The notes under the pieces were generated by a model that worked only from the letters and a program-made list of their open reading frames with translations, searched no databases and was not told where the DNA came from. Of a DNA stretch of 64,000 bases, positions 1 through 11,265 are shown one piece after another (within the stretch, counting starts at the first letter, position 1; every line of letters begins with the position of its first letter). The position numbers and the translations under genes are program-made. This stretch comes from Chytriomyces cf. hyalinus JEL632 (lineage: Eukaryota; Chytridiomycota; Chytridiomycetes; Chytridiales; Chytriomycetaceae). The stretch spans positions 1 through 64,000 of the forward strand of contig JAIWWG010000026.1 in assembly GCA_025435555.1 (NCBI GenBank). Reading direction: 5' to 3'.

Positions 1-817
1 CGTTTTCAGTTGGCCTTGAATCGACCGTTGCTCCAGAAAACAATGATGCATTTTTCGACCAACAAGACGATGATATGACTGTCGATGATTGGAATTACGT
101 GATTCGCGCGTCTCAAGAAGCTGAGGACGAGGAAACTCTGAAACTGCAACGGCGTCAGCGTTTGGAAAGTCATGTGAATGAAGAAGGACAAGAAGATGAG
201 GATGATGATGACGTGATTCCGCCAAGTCCTGAAGGCGGGTTTGTAGATTTGGAGGCGAGCCGGTTGATTGTTCCGAATTATCGACTGAGCGGTGGTGATT
301 TTCAGCGGGTGGGTGGTCATGGGAGTGGGAACCGTGGTGCTGGTGGAACTGGGAAGAGTGATTTGGTGCTGAAAGTGGGGCTCGAACCATTTATGCATAG
401 TTACGGCAGATCTGTAGGACAAAGTGGTGATGGCGAATTTGATCCAGCGAATGAGGTGATTACCATTGTCCCCCAGTTATGGGCTATCCATTATGGTATC
501 TAATGTGTTTATATTGATTCAATTTTTAGCCGCCGCGTCTTGGAAACAGCGGAATAATGGTGAGTTATCAACAAGTGGTTCGAGCTCCATCTCTGAACTC
601 ATCGATTTTTTTTTTTTTGCAACCACCCCAGCGGCCTGTTTCAGATTATGCGTCTAGATTTCAGTTTAGCCAGTCTCAAGCGAGTCAATCTCGCGTTCAA
701 AGGGCGGATGAAGGATCCGCGGAGTTTGATTATGAGGGTGGAGCTGCTGACCCCACCCCGGCCAAGTCACCTCATGTTTCTCGCCAGTATAAAGGCCGAC
801 CCAGTAGAAGATACTGA
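1..817 (+). CDS. Unknown protein, 5' end outside window
   Basis: Three exons fit: up to 455, 530-559 and 632-817, joined in phase 0 by introns 456-529 and 560-631 (GTGATT..TAG and GTGAGT..CAG). The frame is open to the left edge, although bases 1-9 (..TTTTCAG) could be an intron end. The visible product is about 220 residues. It starts acidic (a run of Glu and Asp around 195-220), has a Gly-rich middle and ends in a Ser/Gln/Arg-rich tail. No domain is recognised; low complexity suggests a largely disordered protein. The middle exon would be only ten codons, so its boundaries are the least certain part. The stop TGA is at 815-817, followed by a TATATATA stretch. Confidence 0.55.
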
Positions 818-1171
818 AGGCATATATATATATAAATATCGCAGTAACTAGTTTAAGACGAATGGGGTGACAATAAAGGCGACATTGACATCAGAAACTG
901 AATTGTGTGGTTTTTCTTCTGTTTTTGGAAATTGAATTTTGTCAACTTGCTTGTCCCAAAGAAACCCCAACGGCCCCCAACCCTGAACCCAGCCAACCCT
1001 GAGTGTCCGACAATCCTCGTTGTCGCAAACTGCTGTCTCCCATCCCATGTCCGATTCCACGGTAAAAGGAGCTTCGCAACTGGCCATCCGTACACCACCT
1101 TTTTAAAAGCAAGTTCACCCACCCACCCAATTTAGACGCCGCTCGATCCCCACAGCCGAGACTTCTCTGCA
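818..1171. other. Intergenic, 354 bases
   Basis: Space between two genes on the same strand. It holds a short TA alternation near 822-835 and a pyrimidine-rich part before the next ATG. No coding or RNA feature could be supported. Confidence 0.5.
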
Positions 1172-2850
1172 ATGGCGCTGCCATCACCGCGTCTCACGAG
1201 AACAGGCACGGACTCTGATCCGATGCAGCTGGCGACACTGTTGGCCGCTGCCACGAACGCACTCAAACGGGCTTCGAACACATCTGCCGGGTCGCAGGCC
1301 CATAAACGTGTGAATTCTTCGCAAGGTGAGGTGTCCTATTCTTCCGTTCCCCTTTCATACTTTCTGCGTTTGAGGGGGGATGTCTTTGTTGTTGTTGGGG
1401 TTTCACACTTAAACAAGAGTGGCTTGTGTGTATGTGTGGTATAGTCCCCTATTTAAATTTTCTTTTCGATCCCCCAGATTCGCTGTTTGGCAACACTGCA
1501 ACGCAAGACGATGCCTTTGATCGCAATGCCCAATCCGTCTCCATGTCCATGCCCATGAACACGAATCAGGCCCTGACACCTCCATGGCAACAACAAAACA
1601 TCAACCCACTCACGCAGCAGCGAACTCAACAACAACATGCTCAACAAAGTCAGAATCCAGACACCACGTTCACGAATCTGGGATACCCTTCTTCGACTGC
1701 CAACGCGGCGTTCCCCATGTTTGGAAACATTTACCACATGCCGGGACACCATCACCACCATCAGACGCACCAGCAACCAGAACAGCAAGCAACGACGAAC
1801 CATTTCCTGCTTAACCCAACATCGTCTTTACCCAGCATGCTTCCAAGCCATGAAAGTAGCGCTGCTGCTGCTCGCAGAACCGATTATCAACAACAAGCCA
1901 GCGAAAAGTTGAATCATTTATTAGAATCGCCGCGAGACCCGCCGAATGCAAACCAACAAGATGGTCAATCTCGATCTCTTGTAGTTCCGAATGATTACCG
2001 GTCTTTTGTGCAGCAGCATCAGCAACAATTGCAGCAGCATCAGCAAGAGCGTGTTTCCGAGTTTACGATTCCAACACATGCGACACATACGTTTACGGAT
2101 TATCACACGACTCCTGCGGGGTATTTGAATGCAGAAATGTATCAAACGCACAATGCTCCAGAGACTGAAAAGGGTGGTGGTCATTTGCTGACACCGACTG
2201 TTGCATCGTCATCTGGTTCGGCGGCGACACCTGGAACAACATCTGCCGCAACCGTTGCAGCCATTTCAGCGATTGCAAGGGGTCCCGATCCACCATTAAC
2301 TGTCCCCAAAAAGACGCGCGGCAAAAACGCTGCTGCAACCACCACGCGAAAACAAGCCGCAACGGATCCAGAAGCAGCAAAACGGCCACGCACGCGCAAC
2401 AAGTGGACAACGGACGAGATTTTGGCGCTTGCAGAAGGGATGCAAGTGTATGGCACGAATTGGGCCGGGTTGTTGAATGATCCGCGGTTTTCGCAGCCGC
2501 TTGTGAATCGGAGTCAGATGCAGTGTAAAGATAAAGCGGCAGTGGAGAAGGAGAAGCGCGTGAAGGAAGCAATGAAGGAGGGAAGAGTTGTGACGGTTGA
2601 AGAGTTGGGAGTGTGGAGGTATGCTTGTGATAGGAAGAGGACGTTTGGGAAAGGCGGTGGAGGTGGTGGTACACCTGGATCAGCGAGTATGGCAGGTGGA
2701 AATGAACACGGAGGAGTCAGTGCTGTAGAGTGGTCCAGTTTGGGAGTGGGGATAAGTGGAGGTGGTGGTGGAATGTTGCAGCTGAATCCTGGTGAGGATG
2801 CAGGTTTCGATATTGGAGGTGGTGGTGCAGTGGATGGACATGCAGGATAG
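1172..2850 (+). CDS. Myb/SANT (telobox-type) DNA-binding protein
   Basis: Exons 1172-1325 and 1478-2850 (508 residues); the split codon reads GAT. The first 340 residues are rich in Gln, His, Asn, Ser and Thr, as in a disordered transcription-factor arm. A basic stretch precedes a single Myb-like domain at about residues 355-410. It has the first Trp in KWTTDE, a YGTNW core, and a third helix NRSQMQCKDKA. That helix matches the position of the telobox (VDLKDKWR) of telomere-repeat-binding Myb proteins, with Gln-Cys variants like those I recall from Tay1-type fungal proteins. The tail is Gly-rich. The domain supports double-stranded DNA binding; a role at telomeres or as a general regulator is inference. 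An AATAAA signal sits at 2884-2889. Confidence 0.75.
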
Positions 2851-2989
2851 ACTTTTTCCGGATGTGTTTGGGTGTGTGTTTTCAATAAAGTTGAAGATAC
2901 TTTATAACATGGCATCGTTTCTGGTTGTTTTGGTAGGTGTGGGTTGTTGGATGGCGGATGGATAAAATGGAAGCAGACAAGTAAGAACT

Positions 2990-3120
2990 CTTTGCCTGTT
3001 CAGCAGTTGGGTCTATTTATAGAAACGCTTCTGATTGGTGGATGGGATAGGAAGCTTCTGATTGGTTGGATTGATGGGACGTTTCTGATTGGTTGGTTGG
3101 ATGGATGGATGGATGGATGG
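2990..3120. repeat. Three 27-base direct repeats plus TGGA tetranucleotide run
   Basis: The core TTCTGATTGG recurs at 3029, 3056 and 3083, a constant 27-base step. Each copy holds ATTGG, the reverse of a CCAAT box. It is followed by (GGAT)n ending near 3120. The block lies in the 710-base space between the Myb gene and the wall-protein gene, so it could be promoter DNA for the latter; that is an inference. Confidence 0.7.
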
Positions 3121-3307
3121 TTCACAGGAAGCACCTGGTTTGTTGTTGCATCCATCAACTGGTCCATCTGTTTATTTGTTCAAATAAGTTGTCAGCACGC
3201 ACGCACACCACAACAACGTGCGCAGTGATTAAAAATGCCAAACTGAAACCTCATTTGATTAAAAATAATAAAATAAAATCTGACAATGCAGTACAAGCAG
3301 AGTAAGC

Positions 3308-3359
3308 AGAAGAAGAAGAAGAAGAAGAAGAAGAAGAAGAAGAAGAAGAAGAAGAAGAA
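3308..3359. repeat. GAA trinucleotide tract
   Basis: About 17 uninterrupted copies of AGA/GAA, roughly 200 bases upstream of the wall-protein ATG, followed by A-rich DNA to 3560. It is a purine-only tract on this strand. Confidence 0.95.
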
Positions 3360-3560
3360 AGAAGAGAATAAACAAAAGAGAATAACATAAAATGAGAGAA
3401 GATAAATAGAATAAAATATAAATATAAATACAAGGAAAGTAAGGTAAATATCTATAAATAGAATCAGACGCGTTTGGGCTTGAGTCAACTTTCCCATTTC
3501 AAAAAATAAAAATAAAAAAGTTCTGAAAAATAGAAGCCAAGAAACTTTATTAGACTCAGA

Positions 3561-6500
3561 ATGCTGCATGCCCTGCTGCTCCTCCTCACCAGTCTCTCAC
3601 TGGCACTGGCTGTCAACGCCGTCAACGTGAGAGCCACATACGCATATGCCGACACAAACGTCGCAGCTGCAGACCTCTCAAAGGTCAACACTGTCATTAT
3701 GGGTTAGTCATCCCCACACTTGTGCCTGCCCCCAAACTAACTACCTCCCCTCCTCTTCGTACAAAATCCCCTCCTAGCATTCGCCACGTTCGACAGCAAC
3801 GGCGCTATCTCGGTACCGTCAAACTACAACACCAAATTTGTCTCGCAATGCGAGGCCAAGGGGCTCAACGCTGTTCTGTCCATCGGTGGATTCTGGCAAA
3901 AGAAAGAAACTCGTCGCCAACATGATTGCTTTCATTATTCAAGAGCGATTCACTGGAATCGACATTGACTGGGAATTTCCAGGTTTTTTAGGGAATCAAA
4001 ATACTCGGCTCACAAAAATGAAAAACTCAACCCATCCTTTTCGGACAAAACCACAGGCCGCGAAGGATACTTTCTGACGTACAATAAAATGGACACGGCC
4101 AACTTGATTCTGTTTGCAAACGCGTACAAAGCAGGCACCAAAAAGACCATCTCCGCCTCCGCACTCACTGTTCCATTCATTGGAGAGTATGATACTCCCA
4201 TCACCGACTTGAAGCCAGTGTCGGATGCGTTTGACTACATCAACGACATGAATGGACCGTGGAATGCCAACACCGGACCCAACGCTCCCTTCAAAAGTCT
4301 CATTGGCAACCCATCCATCTCATTCTTTGAGGGTGTGCGCACTTGGGTAAGCGCCGGACTTCCAGGGAGAAAGTTGGTCATGGGCATTCCCCTGTAAGCA
4401 TTTTCTTTTCTTCAAATGACATGCGTTTTCTGCTGGCTCAACTCAGATATTCTCAGATATGGTCATGGTTTTCGCTCGGCGGTAAAAATGGACGGTACCA
4501 CGCAAGTTGCCCCGATCGGCGACAAGGACTACAGCGTCGATTACACCTACATCCAGATTCTGGATATTCTGAACGACATGACTTCGAAAACTGGAACTGG
4601 AAACTACAAGAAATTCTACGACCCATTCACGCTCACGCCATGGATTTATAACCAACAAACCTCGGAGTATATCACCTACGATGATCCACTGTCCGCTTAC
4701 AGAAAGGCGTACTTTGCCGACTGCATCGGACTGGGTGGAGTCTTCATCTGGGAGAGTTCTCAGGACGCGAACCAAATCCGCCCGTATCTCGCCCCCACCG
4801 GTGTCTCTCCGTCCACAGCGCTTCTATTGGAGGATCGACTGAAAGAATGCGCCAACGCTGCTTCAACTGCTGGACTCCCCAACAAGGTTACCGTACTAGC
4901 GGCACCAACCGCATCATCCGTCAACCCCGCAACCACTCGCTGTGGATTTGGCTGGGAAAGCGCCAACACTTACTGTTACGATTATTGCACCACCAACGCT
5001 GACTGTCCGTCTTCTGGTCAAGGTTGTTTTGCAAATTTGAACACTGTCAACTGCCCAAACACCAAGGCAAACAAGTTTGCGTCCTGCTGTGGAACTGGAT
5101 GGCTGGATGCCAACGACCGCTGCGGAACTTTGTGCAAATCCAATACTCAATGTAAAGCTGCTGGAGAGACGTGCTGGGATAGTTTAAAGAATCTGGATGC
5201 ATGCAAAACAACTACCACTACAAAAACCACTACAACTGCAACGACTTCCACCAGTACTACATCCAAAACCACAACCACTTCTGCTACAACTTCCACCAGT
5301 ACCACAACCACCCAAACTACTACAACCACCCCAACAACTTCAACCACCCCAACAACTTCAACCACTTCAACCACAGCTACAAGTACAACTTCTACAACTA
5401 CCCAGACCACATCCACATCCACAACCACGGCCACTTCAACAACTTCCACATCCACTTCCACGACAAGCACATCCACTTCCATGACAAGCACATCCACTTC
5501 TACAACAACTGAAACCACTTCTACATCCACTACCAGCACATCCACTTCTACAACAACTGAAACCACTTCTACATCCACTACCAGTACTTCCACTTCTACA
5601 ACAACAGAGACTACTTCTACATCCACAACTAGTACATCAACTTCTACCACAACAGAGACTACTTCTACTTCCACCACCAGTACTTCCACTTCGACTACTC
5701 CAACTACATCTACAACCACCAAAACCACTTCCACTACTACCGAAACCACTTCCACTACCACATCTACTACCTCAGAAACCACATCTACTACATCTACAAC
5801 CACCGAAACAACATCCACCACCACATCTACTACTACTGAAACCACATCAACGACTTCTGAAACCACATCCACTACTACCGAAACTACATCCACTATTACC
5901 GAAACCACATCCACTACCACTGAAACCACATCCACTACTGACACCACATCCACTACTACCGAAACGTCATCTACCACCGAAACCACGTCCACTACCACCG
6001 AAACCACATCCACTGCTGACACCACATCCACTACTGCTGAAACAACATCTACTACTGAAACCACACCCACCACCACAGAAAACACTACCACAGAAACCAC
6101 TACCACAGAAACCACTACCACAGAAACCACTACCACAGAAACCACTACCACAGAAACCACTACCACAGAAACTACATCCACAACCACAGAAACTACTTCA
6201 ACCTCCACTACCACAGAAACAACACCTGAAGCCACAGAAATGTCTGATGCTACTGCAACTATGGACGCAACAACATCAGCAGATGCTACTGAGACTGTGG
6301 AAGCCACTACATCTGCAGATGCTTCTGCAACTGTGAAGGCTACCACATCTGCCGATGCCACTGCAACTGTGGAAGCTACCACATCCGTGGATGCTTCTGC
6401 AACTGTGGATGCCACTGCAACTATGGAAGCCACTACATCTGCGGATGCTACCGCAACAGTAGATGCAACGACACCTGCAGATGCTACTGAAACTGCTGAA

Positions 6501-8786
6501 GTGACAACCACTTCCTCTGATGGTGAATTCTTTTTGTTTTCTTTCAGGTGGGCTGATACTAATTCAACAAACATTTCCCAGATTCCGGAACAATTCCTTC
6601 CAGAACCTCCACTGATGCAACCATTTCCGCTGCTACAACGACCACAGTCGCGCTAACTCCAACGTCAAATGACATTTACACATCCATTTTGCGCCTGTCT
6701 CAAGTCGATGAGGGTGAAGTCCCCAAGAATGGCAACTCCAACTTTAACGACAGATGCATTTACCAACTCACATTTGACTCCAAGAAAAACATGGTCTTTG
6801 CAAATGCAACGGACGTCTCGTGTGGTGCAACTGATCTGGAGAGCCGTTTCAAGCGGTTCTACAAAGTCCTAGTCACCTACCGAACCACGGTGATGAATGG
6901 AAATGCATTGGATATTGAAGTGTCTTTTGGGAAGAAGACTCGCTGCAGCCGTCGCGATGCAAAGAAGCGGCCAGCCCACTTTTATTACAATGCTGTCATG
7001 AAGAGTAGCTTGACAACAAGCGCTGTGGCTGTTTCTGCCACTGAGACTGTCTCAGCCACAGCAACTGCGGACGCTACTACATCTGTGGATGTTACTGCAA
7101 CTGCGGATGCTACTACGTCTTCAGATGCTACTGGAACTGTTGATGGTACTATGTCTGTGGATGCTACTACAACTGTGGATGCGACTAAATCTGCTGATGC
7201 TACTGCTACTGTGGAAGCTAGTACATCTGCCGATGCCACAGAAACAATGGACGCTATTACGTCTGGGGAAGTTACTGCAACTGTGGATGCCACTTCATCT
7301 GCAGATGTTTCTGCAACTGTGGATGCCACTAAATCTGTGGACGTGACTGCAACTGTGGACGCTACGACATCTGCAGATGCTACTGCGGCAATGGCAGCTA
7401 CTGCAACTTCTGATGCCACAGCAACTGCTGATGCAGCCAGCACCTCAGCTGCTGATAATGCAACTGGAACTGCTGCCGCGACAACCACTTCCTCTGATGG
7501 TGAATTCTTTTTGTTTTCTTTCGGGTGGGCTGATACTAATTCAAAAAATTGCTCAGATTCCACAACTATTCCATCCAGCATCTCCACTGATGCAACGATT
7601 CCCGCCGCTGCAACAACCACCGTGCAAGCCTCTGGTACTTCATCAGCCATGCCAGCTCCAACCTCCGATGACATCTACCCATGCACTTTGCACCTGTCTC
7701 AAGTCGATGAGGGTGAAGTCCCCAAGAATGGCAACTCCAACTTTAACAACGGATGCATTTACCAACTCACATTTGACTCCAAGAAAAAACATGGTCTTTG
7801 CAAATGTGACAGACGTCTCGTGTGGTGCAACCAATCTGGAGAGCCGTTTCGAGCGATACTACAAAGTCCCGTTCATCTACCGAACCACGGTGATGAATGG
7901 AAATGCGTTGGATATTGAGGTATCTTTCGGGAAGAAGACTCGCCGCAGCCCTCGTGACTCAAAGAAGCAGTCTGCCCACTTTTACTACAATGCTGTTGCA
8001 GGTAGTTGCTCGGCAACAAGTTCATTGACTGCTTCTACCACTGAGACTGTCTCCACCACTCGCGCGGCCAATACTCTCTCTGCTACAGCAGATGGGACTG
8101 TGTCCACGGCCACTGACGCCTCTTTCACCTCAGTTGTTGCAGACAGCACTTCCTTAGTTGCTGCCGCTGGTACTGCAAGTGTCTCCAGCACTGGGACGTC
8201 ATCGAAAACTACCTCTTCAGTGTCGGTCCCCAGCGCAACTGGTACCTTGTCAGCTACTGTTGATGGAACTGTTTCCACTTCCACTGGTATGTCTTCCACC
8301 TCAGTTGTTGCGGCCAGCACTTCCTCTGTTTCTGCCACTGGCAGTGCAAGTGTCTCTAGCACTGGGACATTGTCAGTCAGAGCGTCTACCTCAACATCAG
8401 CATCAGCCCTATCTAACTCAACCAGCGCGTTGACAGCAAGCACAAGTAGAGCCTCGAGCACTGCCAGTGACAGCTCCTTGAAGTCCAGTTCTGTTGCGAC
8501 CAAAACCGGAAGCAGCACATCCGCGACGACTTTGTCTGCAGTGAACCCAGGCTCCGTCAGTGCCAATGCTACAAGCACGAACGCTCCCGCCAGCGTCGAT
8601 TCAAGCAAGGTTACGTACGTTGCACCTGGTTGCATTTCTGCCTCGGCCAGCATGGCGTCAATGTTGTACAGCAGTGTTACTGCTCCAAAACCCACCAACT
8701 TGTACAAGGCGGGTGCGATTGGAAAGAGTGGAGATGTTGTTGCGGTGATGGCTTTGTTTTTGGGAAGCTTGGTGGTTGTGATGTAG
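3561..8786 (+). CDS. GH18 chitinase-like, mucin-type GPI wall protein (frameshifted)
   Basis: Proposed exons: 3561-3702, 3778-3982, 4057-4393, 4457-6522, 6582-7499, 7557-8786. A signal peptide opens the protein. The GH18 part shows SIGGF, the catalytic DxDxE motif in GIDIDWE, and the GIPLYGHGF strand split by intron 3. Two Cys-rich modules follow (about 4938-5206, pattern CG.GW..A...C...C). Next come long Thr/Ser repeats, then two copies of an unknown module of about 110 residues separated by Ala/Thr repeats. The C-terminus is Ser/Thr-rich with a hydrophobic end typical of a GPI signal. Two defects are visible. The frame must shift near 3897, with 10-14 residues missing after SIGG. A sixth A at about 7783-7788 breaks the second module. 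The usual M-x-Y-D motif is also absent (INDMNGPW). It may be a decaying chitinase or an assembly artefact. Confidence 0.7.
5209..6235 (+). repeat. Thr/Ser mucin-like coding repeat
   Basis: Codes for Thr/Ser runs with regular Glu and Lys. About 5490-5690 has a 48-base unit (16 residues, TTTETTSTSTTS core), and 6087-6176 repeats a 15-base ACCACAGAAACCACT unit. Such stretches are heavily O-mannosylated spacers in fungal wall proteins. The reverse strand is also open here for 475 codons but encodes only Val/Ser/Asp runs and is not a gene. Confidence 0.9.
6250..6490 (+). repeat. 36-base Ala/Thr/Asp coding repeat, first block
   Basis: Twelve-residue units of the form SADATATVEATT repeat about six times. 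A second block of the same unit lies at about 7056-7440, so the unit was present before or during the duplication of the following module. Confidence 0.85.
6494..8000 (+). repeat. Duplicated intron-plus-module unit
   Basis: The stretch 6494-6990 is repeated at 7471-7990. Each copy has the sequence ACAACCACTTCCTCTGATG, then an intron starting GTGAATTC with a CTAATTC branch site, then the same module. The module has conserved parts LSQVDEGEVPKNGNSNF, CIYQLTFDSKK, VSCGAT and TVMNGNALDIEVSFGKKTR. The introns are nearly the same (6523-6581 and 7500-7556). The second copy carries one extra A. Confidence 0.9.
7056..7440 (+). repeat. 36-base Ala/Thr/Asp coding repeat, second block
   Basis: Roughly ten imperfect copies of the 12-residue unit (ATVDATTSADAT-like) between the two unknown modules. 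Confidence 0.85.
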
Positions 8787-9435
8787 ACTACTTTGCTTCA
8801 AATTTCGTTTTTTGGTAGACAGGGATATGGCTGTTGTTGCTCCAGACTGCTTATAGTTTACAGTACATGATATATAGATACAGTAATCCATCGTTTACCT
8901 TTTTCTGGCGGCGATCCGTATTGAGAACCGCGCCAGGTCGGAATTAAAAAATTGAAGAGAATCAACCGATTACTCCAATTCTTTCCGAGCGTGATAATCG
9001 AAGTTGGTCTTTTCACGTGGCATTCGCAGCTTCTTCCTCCAAGGCCATGCCTTTGACCGAGTTTTTATAATGAGTGAACCGAAATTAAGAAGATACGCAG
9101 AATTTAGTGAGCGGTTATGTTACCTGACCGTGGGTATGTTTGCATTGTCTGGACCGATTTAACACTGATGTGACGTTCATTTGGCAGCCGGCCCCATCGC
9201 TTCATGCCTTTCTACTCGCCCTTCTCGCCCGTGATTTCTGGTTGCAACCAGCACCGCTCTTCCTGTCATGAACGCATCCCATCAGTCAGACGTCAGCATG
9301 TGAGTGTTTGCGATGGATGGTCATTAATCAGAAGAGCGAGGAAGCTCGCAGAAGGTTCGTCACACTCAATTGAACATTCATCAATTCCAAGCCAGTGAAA
9401 TCAGCAACAATCCAAACACAAACACACAACACACA
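8787..9435. other. Intergenic, about 650 bases
   Basis: Holds the 3' flank of the wall protein and the promoter side of the zinc transporter. Open frames here are short and without recognisable content. Nothing further could be supported. Confidence 0.5.
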
Positions 9436-11001
9436 ATGCTCGAGCGAGAGACAAAGATCAAGATCGTCGCCAGTCTCACGCTGCTCATCTTCCTTCTTGA
9501 GATCATTGCCGGGTACTTGACTGGCTCCATTGCCCTCGTTGCCGACTCGTTCCACATGGTATCCACAGCCCCTGGCAGCAGTGTTTATGCATTCAACTAA
9601 CTCCTCAAAACAACAACAAACAGCTGAGCGACCTCGTCGCACTGTTTGTTGCTCTCCGCGCAATCCGCCTCGCAAAGCAACGCAACCATTCAGCGCAGTT
9701 CACGTTTGGCTTTCAACGCGCAGAGATTCTCGGTGCTTTTGCGAACGCAGTGTTTCTTCTTGCGCTGTGCTTTACAATTGTGGTGGATGCCATCAAACGC
9801 TTTGCCGAGCCAGCCGGTTTCTTTATTTTATTTATTCCTTTCCAACATCGCATTGATGCATTTCTTTCACCTACTTCCGAAAACAGATGTCGAAAACCCG
9901 AAACTCGTTTTAATTGTTGGGTGTGTAGGACTTGGCGCAAATTTGCTCGGCATGGTCATGTTTGGTGGGCACTTGACACACAGCCACTCGGACGGACAGC
10001 CCCACAACCACGACAGCAACCACAAACACAACGAAAGCTCGCACAGTGAACACTCGCATGCAGAAAGAAAACATTCTCTTGAAGTTGTTGAAATGGATTC
10101 CATCGCAGTTCCAAGCAGCTCCGCACAAGTCCCAATGCGATACGGCGCACATGCGCAGGCGTCAATCATTGCTGAAGCGGACAGATTGAAAGGAAAAAAC
10201 GCGGCCCTAAAGAACGAATCCCTCCATTCACATGAACACAGCCACAACCACGGAAAGGACTCTCACGCATCCCACAGCCACGGCGCTAGCAACGACTCGC
10301 ACAAGCACCAGAACATGAACATGCAGGGAGTCTTCTTGCATTTGCTGGGCGACGCGCTCGGGTCCGTCGGAGTCATCGTCAGCTCGCTCATTCTCTTGTA
10401 CACCACGGGTTCTTGGAGAGTATACATTGATCCGTTGATTTCGTTGTTGATTTCGGGACTTATTGTTTCGACGGCTGTTCCACTCGTCCGGTCTGCTTCA
10501 TTTATTCTGCTTCAAGGTGCGCCAAGCTCAGTGTCGATGGACGCACTTCGAAAAGAGATTCTGTCGCTTCCTGGCGTAAGTCTTATTTTGAACCAAATCC
10601 ACGCTTGAATGCTCAACTTGCCACTCTCCCAGGTCCTGCAAGTTCACGAACTACACGTGTGGGGTCTCAGTGATGACAAGGCCGTGGCAAGCGTGCATAT
10701 CCGATGCCCACGTCCTTCACCGCAAAACCCGCAAGAATGGAACTACATGCACGTTGCCAGCAGCGTGAAGCGTCTCTTGCACACGTATGGAATCCACAGC
10801 ACTACCGTCCAGCCTGAATATCCAATGCTGCCATCGAGCAACGGTTCCTCTGATGGAGAAGAAAGTGACAGTTTGGACGGCCAGGACGCTGTTTTGGTGC
10901 CTGGAGAGGATGAAACTGAGGAAGGGTGTTTGCTCAAGTGTGAGGAGACCAGTTGCAATGAGCAAGTGTGTTGTCCTGAAGATTTTAAAGAGAAGGAATA
11001 A
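9436..11001 (+). CDS. CDF zinc transporter, Zrc1/Cot1 type
   Basis: Exons 9436-9558, 9624-9816, 9887-10575, 10633-11001 (457 residues). It is a cation diffusion facilitator with six membrane helices, expected to move Zn2+ into the vacuole or another compartment in exchange for protons. The two metal-site HxxxD motifs are visible: HMLSD in helix 2 (split by intron 1 after HM) and HLLGD in helix 5. Between helices 4 and 5 is a long His-rich loop with many HSH and HNH groups, typical of Zrc1-like members. A FGFQRAEILGA stretch follows helix 2. The cytosolic C-terminal domain has the usual QVHELHVWGL start and ends with several Cys residues. The start ATG is chosen because it directly precedes the first conserved helix. 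Confidence 0.93.
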
Positions 11002-11265
11002 GAAGAAGATGAGAAGTAGTTGAAGGACCAAAAAATAAACGAAATTTAGTGCGAATCCCTGTTCAACAACCTGTTCAAAGTGTTCAAAGTGTTCAAACTA
11101 AGCTTGTCAACCGCTGTTCACCGTCCATGGATCATTTTTACCAAAGTTCGCGAATAGTGGCGCGACAGAGATTCCACGCGCCGGGGTTGATTCCGCAGTG
11201 ACCAGACAATGAAAACAAGGGACCATGTAAAAAAGAGTTCGCAGGTGTTTAAAAATTGATCGAAA

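Noticed and set aside
2093-2674. 193-codon open frame on the minus strand
   Set aside because: It lies antisense to the Myb domain exon, which has clear family sequence on the plus strand.
5147-6574. 475-codon open frame on the minus strand
   Set aside because: It is the mirror of the Thr/Ser repeat and encodes only Val, Ser, Asp and Glu runs.
7783-7790. Programmed -1 frameshift at AAAAAAC
   Set aside because: The needed change is +1 (or loss of one A), and the sister copy has five A, so an insertion explains it better.
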